Position numbers and translations under genes: made by a program. DNA of 64,000 nt from Leptidea sinapis (taxonomy: Eukaryota > Arthropoda > Insecta > Lepidoptera > Pieridae): positions 15,320,501-15,384,500 of the forward strand of contig NC_066269.1 of the NCBI RefSeq assembly GCF_905404315.1, given 5' to 3'. The notes under the pieces were generated by a model. It was not told the DNA's origin. It saw only the letters and a list, made by a program, of their open reading frames with translations, and did not search any database. The stretch's first letter is position 1; each line of letters opens with the position of its first letter. Shown here in pieces: positions 22,032 through 32,822 of this stretch.

Positions 22032-22269
22032 ATCTACACCCATAATATGACTCCTCTACAAAAGATTCTTTAACAGTTAGCTGACTGCTAACATTAAAAA
22101 ACGAGTAACTATAATATCAACCGAACGAGTGTTGTAATGTTGTACTGAATTTTATTACAACACTCGTTTAGATGGTGTAATGGTTATTAGGACATTAGGT
22201 GTTTTAATGTTGGCAATAAGCTAACTGTTTTAGAATCTTTAATAGAGGATTTAAAGCATGGGTGTAGAT
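22032..22269. mobile_element. Snapback MITE, 238 bp, arms of about 115 bp
   Basis: Outer ends ATCTACACCCAT (22032) and its complement (to 22269) begin a long inverted repeat that includes CCTCTA, AAAGATTCT, AACAGTTAGCT, AACATTAAAA and a perfect inner stem ACGAGTGTTGTAAT. The loop is about 15 bases (GTTGTACTGAATTTT). No coding capacity. No target duplication noticed. Confidence 0.8.
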
Positions 22270-22799
22270 AGAAGTACATAATATTATTGTGGCTTGTACA
22301 AGAGATATTAGTATAAACCTTATAATGTCATAAATTGTGAATTTATGTAATACTATCGTAATAATATAAGTATGTACATCCATTTCAGTACACGACAGTG
22401 GAAACAGTTAATACAGCAACCAACAGTGTTATGGCCATTAAGTTTCTAATTTATTATTAGGGGTTCACATAGTTTCTAAGATAATATCTTACTGGAGACA
22501 GAAACCATTCAAGCATTATAACAGATATAATAAGTACTGCCCTGTCCATCTCTTGTGAACTTTATTATTCATGGACTACTTAGTTGGTTGTGAATTAACA
22601 ATTTTAACTTAGCCATTAGCCTTCTATTTATTTTTAAAATGAATCGACTTTGAGCACTTTTTTTAGGATGGGTATAAAACGATAAACTCGCGTCAGGACA
22701 CGTGGTCTGACCGAAAATTCGTAAGACAGTCGTTGAAATTATGGATGTAAGACTTATACTTCTAACTTATTATAGTTCGGCTATTTCAATTTAATGATC

Positions 22800-22900
22800 A
22801 TACGGTCATTGGACGGACCAGTGGTTGAATCGTTGTGATTGCGAAGCCGAAACAACGCGAGGTCGAGGGATCGAACTCAGCCGTCAAACTAAAATTTTGT
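22800..22900 (+). repeat. Possible tRNA-derived SINE head
   Basis: GACCAGTGGTTGAATCG resembles a Pol III A box and GGGATCGAACTC, about 45 bp later, a B box. There is no clear tail, and no second copy was found in the window. Confidence 0.3.
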
Positions 22901-23088
22901 GTTATTTAATTATTAATTATTTAAAGCGGTACCTATAATATGATAACATTTGACAATTTTTTACCTCAGTCGATCAAAAATCCAATGAATAATTATAAAT
23001 ATACACGTCATATTTTAATTTACATAAAAAAATGCAGTCAAGATGTAAGGCAATATGTCGGTAACGTGAACTTTCGATTATGAGATTA

Positions 23089-23305
23089 CTAGCCGTTCCC
23101 GCCCGCTTCGCTGGACGAATTTTAAAAGAAAATAATATTTTTTTTTTCATCTTATTACAAATAAAATAAAACAATAAGCCGTTATGAAGCCATAAACCAT
23201 CTAGAATAAATTTCTCATGGAATGGTGGTAGTTTCATGTTGATACGATCAGTGGCTTAGGCGTGGAAGAGCCTCAAACGAAGACCATTTTCATTATAATA
23301 TATAT
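23089..23305 (-). mobile_element. Small Helitron-like element with CTAG end
   Basis: On the minus strand it runs from an AT-rich start (near 23305) through GGTCTTCGTTTGAGGCTCTT, CTAAGCCACTGATCGT and TAGATGGTTTATGGC to CAGCGAAGCGGGCGGGAACG, GCTAG at 23089. The same family lies at 33383-33581 and 33632-33834. TC...CTAG ends next to T are the Helitron pattern; assignment is by ends only. Confidence 0.5.
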
Positions 23306-23928
23306 ATAGCAGAACACTTCGAAAGTTTTGATATGTTTTAAACATACATCTTCATGCAATGGGTACCTAGTATGTGCTGAGTAAAAATTATTACAAAGAA
23401 TTTTTGACAAATTACGGGCCGTAAATGAAACAGAAATATATACCTAATGTCGTGGAACTTTCTGAGCCTTATGACGTAGAAAAAGTTAATCAAACGTGAA
23501 CGGCCCTCTGTTCCTAGAGGTCAGTTTTGAAGGGCCATTTGAGTGTCGTTGGAGTGCATCATCAATTTAACTCACGCCGCCCGCACGCGCTTAACCTCTC
23601 TGTGGCCGACATGTGAAACGTTTTATTACGGTTCAAAACATTGTTACAATACTGCAATCTGAGGGTGCCCTTGTATAGCTTGAAATACGGAAAAACAATT
23701 GCTTCGAATCTTTTTATCTTTATATGTTTTATTTTAGTCGCATACATTTTTCTTTGGTTTCCCGTTACATTGCTAACGTTATGATTGTGAATATAATTAA
23801 TTTCAGTGTGTGTAATATAGGTGAGATATAACCCTTAACTGTCTTATTAATAAGCGCGGTGTAAAGTTACTCCAAGCTTAAAATTACTTCTCCCTGTCAT
23901 GTGATTCTGTAGTGGCAAAGGTATGATA

Positions 23929-25126
23929 CGTGGGTAACACTGAAAATGTTAGAATCATTTTTAATGAAAACTTTTTGAATTTCAATTTTAGAACTCTTTG
24001 GTAATCTAATGCTGTATATTGCATTCATTTGACATTTGTTTTTGTGAATTGGCGGCAAATCTAAAACTCTTGTTACGCGAGTAAATTTTCGGTCAATGAT
24101 TTATCATGCATTTCGTTGTGGGCTTACTCAAAAACAAAGCTATGATGGGCTGCGATTAGCATTTCACAATGAAGCCCCATCTCGTGCCACTATTTACAAT
24201 TCGTTTAACGAGTTAAAGCGTGGAAGTAGCAATCTCAATGATGATCCGCGTGAGGGACGTACTTTAACAGCGACTACTGTAGATACCATCAGTGCTGTGC
24301 GATGCATGATAGAGGAAGATAAGAGAGTGACCTATCAGTACATACGGGCAATCCTAGGCGTCGGTATGAGTCAAGTTCAAAAAATATTACACGAACATTG
24401 AATCGTCAGGAAGCTTTTTACCAGATGGATTCCCCATACTTTAACCGACAACCAGAAACACCTTCGTATGGACTGGTGTCAACAAATGTTAGATAAGTTC
24501 AACGGCGGCGACTCAAATGCTGTATTTGACATCGTCACAGGTGTTGAAAGCTGGATATATTGCTACGGACCCGAAACTAAAAGACAATCCGCTCAGTGGG
24601 TGCTTTCTTTCGAGGATCGGCCAACTAAGGTAAAGAAAGGAAGAAGTCAAGGAAAAAAGATGATTGCCTCATTCTTTGGTCGGAAATGTCATTTCGCGAC
24701 AGTTGTACTAGAAGATGGAAGGACAGTTACTGCAGACTGGTATGTCAATCGCTGTTTGCACTGTGACAATGCTTCAGCGCACTCCGCAAAACGGTCTGTT
24801 GAATATTTGACTATGGCAGGTGGCGAGATAATGAGTCATCCGCCATACAGTCCTGACTTGGCGCCCTGCGACTTTTATTTATTCCCAAGAGCTAAAGATA
24901 AAATTCGAGGTATTCGCTTTACGAGCCCTGAAGATGCGGTGAAAGCGTACGAAAATGCCATAGGGATCCATAAGAAAGAATGGGCCCACTGCTTTTCTCA
25001 GCTGTTCCAACTAATGCGACGATGTGTAGAGAGGAACGGAGATTACTTCGAAAAACCATAATTGTATTGGCAACTTTCAAGATTAAGCCGTTTTTCATTT
25101 TCTAAATATTTCCAGTGTTACCTAGG
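23929..25126 (+). mobile_element. Mariner (Tc1/mariner) transposon, inactive, TIRs and TA duplication intact
   Basis: TIRs of about 28 bp, GGGTAACACTGAAAATGTT at the left and the complement of AATATTTCCAGTGTTACCT at the right, frame a 1.2-kb element. A TA dinucleotide sits immediately outside each end (23927-23928 and 25127-25128), as expected for a mariner target duplication. The length is slightly under the usual 1.25-1.3 kb because of internal deletion in the transposase. Confidence 0.9.
24096..25061 (+). pseudogene. Mariner transposase remnant (DD34D type)
   Basis: The N-terminal half (24096-24401) is the helix-turn-helix region (FRCGLTQKQSYDGLRLAF, SRATIYNSFNE, VGMSQVQKILHEH). It ends at an in-frame TGA where the sequence continues with VRKLFTRWIPHTLTD. 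The catalytic half (24468-25061) has TGVESWIY where the family has an aspartate (D to V in this copy), LHCDNASAH with the second aspartate, and SPDLAPCDFYLFP with the third, 34 residues apart. About 25 residues just before HCDN are deleted (YVNRCL joins directly to HCDN). So the enzyme has a stop, a lost catalytic residue and a deletion, and cannot move itself. Confidence 0.9.
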
Positions 25127-25320
25127 TAAGGACAAAAAGTTTTAAACTTGATATAACTTTACTTTACGTTTATTAATAACACAGGTTAAGTTATTTAAAA
25201 TTATTGCAAGCAAACCTGAATATTTGTAATAGACATTGAGAAAAAATCATTTATTAACATTATATTATAAGATTAAAGTTATACGACACCAATTTGTTAA
25301 CATACGATACCCTTTATCAT

Positions 25321-25400
25321 CGCGATAAAAAAAGGCATTTATTTTCTCAAAATTGATTCCTTTAGAATTCATAATAGAATTATCATAATAGTATCTAATA
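25321..25400. repeat. Partial dispersed repeat (see 6455-6600)
   Basis: AAAGGCATTTATTTTCTCAA, then AATTGATTCCTTTAGAATT, matches the left part of the repeat at 6455 and 62999. Confidence 0.5.
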
Positions 25401-25486
25401 ACAGTAACTTAAATAAAGCTTTACTTGTACGAAACAATTTCGAAGAACAACTTAGGACCGAAATAGTTAATTTTTAACCCACTTCA

Positions 25487-25954
25487 AAAAAGGAGGAGGT
25501 TCTCAATTTGTCGGTATTTTTTACCTCAGTTCGGTTTACCTCGGCTTGTTACCTCAAAACTTTCGACTGGGTGAACCGATTTTGATAATTCTTTTTCATT
25601 TGAAAGCAGGTGCTTCCCGTGTGGTCCAGATCTGCAAATGGCATCCATGAGAAAACCATAAAAGTCTTAAATTTGCTATACATACGTATAGCAAAGTAAT
25701 AAGATAAATTTACGAATAACTCAATATCGCACCAACCGATTTCGATGCTTATTTTTTTATCGGAAAGGATTTACTTCAAATATAGTTTGGTTAGGGTCTG
25801 ATTACGGAATCCATGGCAAACTCTTCAATTAAGCGCTTACGTTCATTACTACATTGAAAATATTAGTATATCTACACATATTTAGACAAATTCTTAGTAA
25901 GTGTACTTCAAATTCTCTAAAAATCATAAAGTAAAAAAAAATTAACAAAAATGC
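25487..25954 (-). repeat. Long variant of the AACCGACTTC repeat family
   Basis: Begins AACCCACTTCAAAAAAGGAG and GAGGTTCTCAAT, then the CGACTGGGTGAACCGATTTT block, as in the right half of the 5134-5395 MITE read in reverse. It continues as AT-rich sequence up to the next element at 25955. Other family ends lie at 37645, 41380-41625, 52388, 53706-53831 and 53900-54133. Confidence 0.5.
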
Positions 25955-25990
25955 AACCGACTTTAATAACACTATTCCAAAAGAATAGAT
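25955..25990 (+). mobile_element. Palindromic MITE, left tip (split by LINE-B)
   Basis: AACCGACTTTAATAACACTA through TTCCAAAAGAATAGAT; it ends in AGAT, which is repeated at 29175-29178 beyond the LINE. The continuation lies at 29175-29520. Confidence 0.75.
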
Positions 25991-28900
25991 TTTTTTTTTA
26001 TGGAATAAGAGGACAAACGAGCGTACGGGTCACCTGTTGTTCGCACAAGGAAGCTCATTCCACAGCTTTGTAGTACGTGGAAGAAAGCTCCTAGAAAACC
26101 GCACTGTGGAGGACCGCCACACATCCAGATGGTGAGGATGATATGTTAACTTGTGGCGTGTCGTGCGAAGGTGGAATTCGGCGGCAGGAATCAGGTTAAA
26201 CAGCTCTTCGGAACACTCCCCGTGATAAATGCGGTAGAAGACACACAATGAAGCGATGTTTCTACGCAACGCCAAGTGATCCAGCCGTTCACAGAGCACT
26301 GGGTCCCCAACAATTCGAGCTGTTCTGTGTTGCACGCGGTCAAATGGATCAAGCTGATACTGGGGTGCGCCAGACCAGAGATGACAGCAATACTCCATGT
26401 GTGGCCGGACCTGCGCTTTGTAGAGCGCTAGTATGTGGGCCGGCTTGAAGTATTGCCGTGCTCTATTAATAACGCCCAGTTTCTTTGAAGCCAATTTGGC
26501 TTTGCCTTCCAGATGACCACGAAATTGGCAATCGTTCGAGATTTCGAGACCCAGTATTCCGATACTAGGCGCGGCTTTAAGAGAAGTGTTGTCAAAGAGC
26601 GGTGATACGACAAATGGGGTTTTTTTTTGTGGTAAACGCGCAAACTTAAGTCTTCTGGGGGTTAAATTGGACAAGGTTAAATTTTCCCCATTCCGCGACC
26701 TTCTCAAGAGAGGACTCGATAGAAGACACAAGTTTCTCCCGGCATTGGTTGACGATTTCCCGAGAGAGACCTGCATGGCCAGTGTATACGGCATCACCAG
26801 TGCTATCGTCTGCATAGCAAAGAAACAGCGTGGGAGACAGTACACAGCCTTGGGGCACTCCAGCATTCACGGGCTTCGGGTTCGAGCAATATCCGTCGAC
26901 AACGACCTGTATGCTGCGCCCAGTGAGGAAGCTGGAGGTCCACTTGCACAAGCTCTCGGGAAGCCCAAATGATGGAAGTTTGGAGAGGAGCGCCTTGTCC
27001 CATACACGATCAAAGGTCTTCGCTATATCCAGGCTAACTGCCAGGCCTTCCCCCTTGCTTTCAATAGCCGCTGCCCATCTATGTGTTAGGTATACCAGAA
27101 GATCACCTGCCGACCGACCATGGCGAAACCCGTATTGTCGGTCGTTGATCAACTGGTGACCCTCTAGATATACCAAGAGCTGACGGCTAATTATACTCTC
27201 CATGATTTTGGAGAGCAGGGAGGTAATAGCAATAGGCCTGTAGTTTGCCGGATCCGAACTGTCTCCTTTTTTTTGGATCGGATGGACAAGGGCTGACTTC
27301 CATGAGTCAGGGACTACGCCTTTAGAATAAGAGTGCTGGAATAAACGCGTTAACACCGGCGTCAACTCAGGGGCACACGTTCTAAGCACGATTGGAGAAA
27401 TGCCATCCGGCCCACTCGACTTCCTGACGTCCAACGAAAACAGAGCTCGCCTAACAGTTTTCTGTCTGAACTGTACTTCAGGCATAGAGCTCTGACACCG
27501 CGGGATGGTCGGCGGTGTTTTTCCGTTGTCGTCAAGAGTCGAGTTGGAGGCGAAAAGAGTGCACAAGAGATCGGCTTTCTCTTTTGCCGTATGGGCCAGG
27601 GTGTCATTCCTCATGTGCAATGGCGGCATGGACGGCTGGCTGAAGTTACCAAGACCAGCTTTCGACAATGACCAGAACTTGCGTGTTCCGGCGATTTGCG
27701 CTTAAATAATCTGGAGGCACGGTTGTATTTCCTATTAAGAACTGTGCAGTTCGGATCCTTTGTGCCCAGCGCTGCAACCCAAGTTTGATACTCCTGTTTT
27801 TTGTAGTCAGACGCTGCTTTAACAGACGCATCGAACCAGGGCTGTGATCTGCCACCGATGGGTACTACAGAGTTTGGTATAAAAATATCCATACCCTGTA
27901 GTATCACATCGGCTACTGCAACGGCGCAGGCACTAGGATCATCCGAAGGGAAACAAACCCTGCCCCAAGGGTAGGATGCAAAAAAGGAACGCATCCTATC
28001 CCAATCTGCTGACTTGCGGCGGGTCGCTGGTGGTCTGCGACGTTGGCGTCGGATAGGCAGTACACTCCTGACCAGGCAATGGTCGGACGTTCCGAGAGGG
28101 GCGTCGACAAAGACCTGGTAACCATCGGGATGTGTAGTCAGCAGAAGATCCAATAAGGACGGCATGTGGCTATCCACATCCGGGAGCCGCGTTGGCGACT
28201 CAACCAATTGGGACAGACCATACGCCAATGCAAAATTATGCACAGATCGTCCTGCGTAGTCTGTGGTACGTGATCCAAGCCATTCGGCATTGTGCCCGTT
28301 GAAATCACCCAAGACTACGATTTCAGCGGAGGGGATCTGTGCAATTACGTCGTCAATTGCCGCTTGAACGCAGCCCATGAGATGATCGGTTTCTGCGTTA
28401 CCACTATGGGACCTGTAGACACACGCATAGATGCGGACGCGGTCCTCTAAATCTACGCGTAGCCAGAGAGTGGACAGGTCCGTACCCTCAAAATTGCCGA
28501 GACGGCGACAGCAGATATCCTCCGTAACGTACACACATACCCCGGCATGAGGCAAAAAATTGTGCTCAATTTTGTACCCGGGGTACGTTAAATATGATGT
28601 ATCGCTAGGTCGAGATATCTGCGTCTCCGTAAGGAAACACAAGGCCGGCTGCGCCGTCTCAAGGTGGTGGTGGACGGCGTTTAAATTGGAGTGAATTCCC
28701 CTGATATTGCAAAAGTCCACGTTGAGTGTGGAGCGGGTTGCCGTGGTGATACTGCCTCGTTTGTCCTTGGTCATGCGCGGTTCTGTGCCCTCCCCAGAAT
28801 ACGAGGGGCAGCCCGGGCTAGAGTGCCCGGGGAGGGATTTTCCAACTCTGGTAGAGCCGGTACCCTCCTGGGGTAAAATCTTTTTTAGTACCGCTGTCAT

Positions 28901-29174
28901 ATTCGGGTGGAGGGGGGGGGGGGAATGGCCACCGGTCCTCGATACTAACCTATGCGAAACATAGCGGCACTAGGCCGCTACTTCACGCCGGTATTTTGTG
29001 CGAGTGTGGTAATTAACCCGGACGAGTCTGGCCTGATTGTGCTGACGTCAAAAGACGGCAGCGTGACTCTCCCACTTCTAAAAAGCCCTTAGTCGCCTCT
29101 TACGACACCCATGGGCCTGGGACTCCCCTATTCTTTTTACGCCCCGGGAAAAGTACAGGGCAGACAGGACAGAC
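25991..29174 (-). mobile_element. LINE-B copy 2, nearly full length
   Basis: From the A tail (T-run at 25991) to the shared 5' end near 29165, about 3.2 kb, flanked by the 4-bp duplication AGAT (25987-25990, 29175-29178). The 5' leader carries the block complementary to CCCATGGGCCTGGGACTCCC (29109-29128), common to all three LINE-B 5' ends. Compared with the other copies it lacks about 130 bp of the 3' UTR and ELPC region near 26038, about 42 bp before the YADD motif, and about 60 bp in the endonuclease-RT linker near 27690. No ORF1 is present upstream of the endonuclease frame. Confidence 0.9.
26030..28900 (-). pseudogene. LINE-B single ORF: endonuclease, reverse transcriptase, C-terminal region
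   Basis: The endonuclease part (28900-27690, ATG-less N-terminal region then NVDFCNIRGIHSNLNAV) has TETQIS, VVLGDFNGHNAEWLGSR and GTSDHCLVRSV, the metal-binding and histidine motifs of APE-type nucleases. A deletion near 27690 shifts the frame. The RT part (27668-26646) shows VHPIQKKGDSSDPANYRPI, YGFRHGRSAGDLLVYL, VSLDIAKTFDRVWDKALLSK, NAGVPQGCVLSPTLFL and CYADDS, i.e. the palm motifs including YADD, with a 14-residue in-frame loss just before YADD. A further shift near 26645 leads to the C-terminal region (KKLGVINRARQYFKPAHILA, YCCHLWSGAPQYQLDPFDR, FYRIYHGECSEELF). The gene is broken at several points but retains most domains. Confidence 0.9.
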
Positions 29175-29520
29175 AGATATAATATGAACTAAAAAGTATT
29201 AAAATAATTGCGTATTTTTATACAATCTAAATAATAAATCTAATTATAGTTACGATTGCTGTAATTTTTGGAGTCGGTGTCATCCAAGATAGATTTGTCA
29301 CCACATACAAAGTTACAGGTAAGATGTGCTTGAGTCGTGAGGAGGCGAGAGGCGAGAGGCGAGAACGGGTCGCGGTGGAAGGACACCGATTCCAAAAATA
29401 ACAATAATCGTAACTAGAATTGGATTTATTAATTAGATTGTATAAAAATACGCAATTATTTTAATACTTTTTAGTGCATATCATATGTATTGTTTTGGAA
29501 TAGTGTTTTTGAAGTCGGTT
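29175..29520 (+). mobile_element. Palindromic MITE, main part (right of the LINE-B insertion)
   Basis: The left arm (29179-29283) and right arm (29386-29520) are near-perfect complements: both carry CTAAAAAGTATTAAAATAAT, TGCGTATTTTTATACAATCT and end inward at GGTGTC. Adding the left tip at 25955-25990 gives arms of about 137 bp and a loop of about 100 bp (with a GAGGCGA triplication). The right end is TTTTTGAAGTCGGTT, complementary to the AACCGACTT left end. Confidence 0.85.
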
Positions 29521-29559
29521 GTTTTTTTGTAAAAAAATTTTTTATGATATAATAGGGTT

Positions 29560-30100
29560 AGGACGTGATGAAAATCTACCTGTTTGAGTTGTTTACAATA
29601 ATTTCAAACTATAATAGGCTACCAAGCTAAATTCTGACCACGAGACTATTATTAGACTAAAATTAAATTAGCGTTGAAATGAACGAATCGACTTTTTATG
29701 GCAAAGGGCTAGCCTCCGGGATTACGACGGGAGGGAGGTTGTGAATGCTGCACCCTAAGCCTGCGTTAGTTATTTTGAACTCTTTTACGTGAGTTCCAAA
29801 TAACCTACCTGCCTACCCACTAAACACCGCCTGAGGTTGGCTTTGGGCAATGTGCCCTCTAGGCGCAAGCGGCACTCCCTTGGGAGTGTTCGCTGGGATC
29901 GCACAGCACTGCTATCTTATTGGGACTTAGCGACATCAGAAGGATGATCACAAATGGGAGGTGATACGTGTTTCTGAAACCTGGCAATCCAGGTCAGACG
30001 ATAATTTGATAGAGGAGATAGAGTGTGTTAAATTGGACGAGTGATACGCCCCTAGGCTTCACTCATACGCCATAATGTGGTAAGCACTAAGCGCTTTAGG
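29560..30100. other. GC-richer non-coding stretch, probably belonging to the Jockey-type remnant
   Basis: No frame is convincing. Base composition changes sharply near 29690 from AT-rich to about even GC and stays so until about 31680, matching the extent of the gag remnant on its right. It may be the 3' continuation of that element. Confidence 0.35.
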
Positions 30101-30214
30101 TATTACAAGGAGGCCACCTATTTGGGGAGGTACTGGCCGCCTGGGGCCACTGAAGGTGGCCAAACCGGGACGGGAGTCGGCATTGAATGCCTGAGAGGAC
30201 GAGGCTGATTGTCT

Positions 30215-30881
30215 TCATGAGCTGGAGAGTTGAGGCCCGGAAATTTTATTCCTCAGTTGAGGAAAGTGGGGCTGAGATTTAGTGAACGGAGGTGGCCCTG
30301 GTTTGGATGGCCGGGAAGTCTGCTTATTAGCAGCCTTTGAAAGAGAGGAGCGAGGGGCACGAGGGCATCCGCGAAAATTCATGGTGTGACCCTCCTGCCC
30401 ACAGAGCACGCATGCGGGAGGAGTCTCTGCATCGCGAGTGCGTTTGCACACTTTAGTGCTGTGAGGCTTTAGGCACTTTACCCACCTGGGAGGGGCGGAG
30501 CAGTTAGCTGCTGCGAGCCCATACATCTGGCAGCGATGGCATTGGCCGGGGAATCCCCATACGTGTGGAAACACGGAAACACGTATATTGGAGAGCCTAC
30601 AAACCCTGTGCTCTCCTTTGAAGAATTCCCTGGCTTCAGGGACATTAGATTAGACACCTAACGCGAGAGGATATTTCTTCCCGGTACGGCTGCCCGGTAA
30701 GCTTCGAAAACAAGCCGTACTTGATGAGGTCCTCCTGTGTAAGCTCGTTGCGGAGTTCGTACGAGAGACCACGGAGGACCGCCTTGACCTTGTGCTCTTC
30801 CGGCAGCGCAAAGGTGTGGTAAGGGACGTTTTTGAGTGAGAGGAGGTGTGAAAGTCGCCCGTGGTTGGTACGACTACGCAT
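30215..30881 (-). pseudogene. Jockey-type ORF1 (gag): pre-C2HC domain and zinc knuckles
   Basis: Frame 30881-30645 contains YHTFALPEEHKVKAVLRGLS, the signature of the domain that precedes the zinc knuckles in Jockey/X/I-group gag proteins. After a break near 30600 the frame 30574-30215 gives GQCHRCQMYGLAAANC, a CCHC knuckle. Next comes KCLKPHSTKVC, preceded by WV where CV is usual, and CVLCGQEGHTMNFRGCPRAP, a further knuckle, then a proline-rich tail. The protein would bind element RNA in particles. One expected knuckle cysteine (RCVKC reads RWVKC) is lost, and the gene is frameshifted. Confidence 0.75.
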
Positions 30882-31380
30882 TTTGCCTCACCTGTATTTG
30901 AGGCGCGGGTATATCACACTTTGTCGTATAACGTAAATCCTTTGCCTTATCTCTAGCCTGCCTAGGGCGTGAGCGGAGGGCTCATCGGGGGACGCGGGTT
31001 AGTCAGCAAGAGGCTGACTGGAAGTGAGGACCAAAGTAAGGGCTGAGAGAAAAATACTCTAGTCAAATGGTGCATTTATTGAATTTTTCATCCACAATCT
31101 TGACTAAGGCGGCGTTGGTACGATCCGCTAATGGATCCATCCTTAAAGAGCCTCCCCACCGAAGGCAGGGAGCAAACGCGGGTCGTGGCGACATGCCTAT
31201 CCCTTCTTGATATAGCCGCAAACCGTCTCCCTTGGGAAAGCCTGAGTTGAATGGGATCGGGTTGGCCGGTTTCCTGGAGGTCTGAGAAACGCACCGGGTC
31301 AACGTTAGTTGTCACCTTTATGTATCCCTTAACTCAAATGCGATGACACGCAACTTACTTACCAGTATACTTACGCTTAC

Positions 31381-31418
31381 GCTTGTTTGCTACAATTAAA
31401 TAATTGTCGCAAACAAGC
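31381..31418. repeat. Perfect-type hairpin, 18-bp stem, 2-base loop
   Basis: GCTTGTTTGCTACAATTA, AA, TAATTGTCGCAAACAAGC: one mismatch in the stem. It lies in the presumed 5' UTR of the Jockey-type remnant. Confidence 0.8.
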
Positions 31419-31699
31419 TGCGGGCCGGAATGATTCGACGTAACCAGTCGAACGATACGGGGTGATACCTTATAGCACACGTAGTGGAGCGGCGTAAAAT
31501 AGCACAATGTGTAGCTTGGTGGCGTAGCGGGGTGAGCACAGGGCGCTTACGAGTTGAGCTCGGCGCGGGGACGAGACAGGAATGTGGTGAACGTACGCCA
31601 ATAGGAATCGACTCTCGAATGGTTCTTCATAATGTGCCACCGCATTTTAAACGCGACGCTTTTTATACGGTGTAGTAGTGCGTTCAGTTGAATGTACCT

Positions 31700-32296
31700 T
31701 GTGATATTGAATTTCACCACCTTAATAAAATAAAACTTGTGGAATGAAAGCCTAGTGCCAAAAACACTTTAAAACTTTAAAATATTGTTATTGTATGTGA
31801 TTTTTAACGAGAGAGGGTATTTGGTTTTTTCAAAAATTCGTAAAGGTCTAGACTCTAGGTGATGAAATGATTGAAGGAAAGGTACATAAATTACACATAA
31901 GTAAAGAAAAATGAATATTATTTTTATAACATTTCCCCTTTGATAATTTATACGCCTAGATAGAGTCTATTTCTGTTAGAGAACCGACAAAAATGGGCCA
32001 TGTTTAATACTTTATTGTGCGTGACAAGTTACGTTTCACATTCGATATTTGTTTTGAAATAGAGGTTAACTCTTAGCTCTTTTTTTTCGACACAGCTGTC
32101 AGCTGTCATAGTCTGTCTAGACGTTTAATGATATAATCATTTCCCAATAACGATAAGGTAAATATTATAGGCACAGCGTCGGGATATACAAGCCACGAAA
32201 TGGATTAAAATATCTTATCCTCTATGATTTTCATCTCTCCCCGTTTTATTTATATTGGCATAATATTTTTCTAAAGAGATAATTTTAAAGGCAAAT
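31700..32296. other. AT-rich non-coding stretch
   Basis: No exon or repeat recognised. An AATAAA-rich stretch at 31720-31735 follows the GC-rich block. Confidence 0.35.
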
Positions 32297-32440
32297 CAAA
32301 GAAAGCGCGTACACCTTCCTTAAAGGCCGGCAACGCTCCTGTGATTCCTCTGGTGTTGCAAGAGATTGTGGGCGGCGGTGATCACTTATCAACAGGTGAC
32401 CCGTACGCTCGTTTGTCCTCCTATACCATAAAAAAAGGTA
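32297..32440 (+). mobile_element. LINE-B 3' terminal fragment
   Basis: Last ~130 bp of LINE-B: GCGCGTACACCTTCCTTAAA, GGCCGGCAACGCTCCTGTG ... CGTACGCTCGTTTGTCCTCC, then CCATAAAAAA. Confidence 0.9.
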
Positions 32441-32647
32441 CATCAGATAAAATAATAATAGTTACATGGAGTCTTATGAAATCGGGTTAGAGATGACTTA
32501 TTAGCGATCTGAGTATAGGATCAGATTTTGTTTATATTTAACATATAATATTTATTGCCTACAATTAGCTAGTGTTACATAAGTTATAATATCCCACTAT
32601 GATTTTAGAGATTAAATACTTTTACACGATTTATTCAGTTAACTCAG

Positions 32648-32822
32648 TACATATGTATAGCCGAGTGGTTAGCGATCCTACCTACTAAGCTAGAGGTCCC
32701 GGGTTCGAATCTCGGTAGGTGCAAGCATTTATATGATGAATATGGATGTTTGTTTCCGAGTCATGGAGGCAAGATAATTTGGGTAAAAAGTGTGTCAATA
32801 TTATTATATTATTATTATTATC
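32648..32822 (+). repeat. tRNA-derived SINE with A and B boxes and (ATT)n tail
   Basis: TAGCCGAGTGGTTAGCGATC is a good Pol III A box and GGGTTCGAATCTC a good B box, about 35 bp apart. The unrelated body (GATGAATATGGATGTTTGTT, GGCAAGATAATTTGGGTAAA) ends in TATTATTATTATTATTAT. The body continues past the tRNA part, so this is not a tRNA gene. It resembles the lepidopteran SINEs described as Metulj; that name is from memory and not verified. Body fragments recur at 49296-49427 and 50246-50308. Confidence 0.75.

Larger units (their letters stand above)
30100..31690 (-). mobile_element. Jockey-type LINE remnant: ORF1 region and probable 5' UTR
   Basis: Gene sense is right to left: a GC-rich 5' region (31690-31320) with an 18-bp-stem hairpin at 31381-31418, an N-terminal ORF1 part (31315-31063, no recognised domain), then the conserved C-terminal half of gag. 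No ORF2 (endonuclease/RT) follows at 30100, so the copy is truncated or internally deleted. Confidence 0.65.

Noticed and set aside
32652..32724. Functional tRNA gene
   Set aside because: A and B boxes are good, but the sequence continues into a SINE body with an (ATT)n tail, so it is the head of a tRNA-derived SINE.
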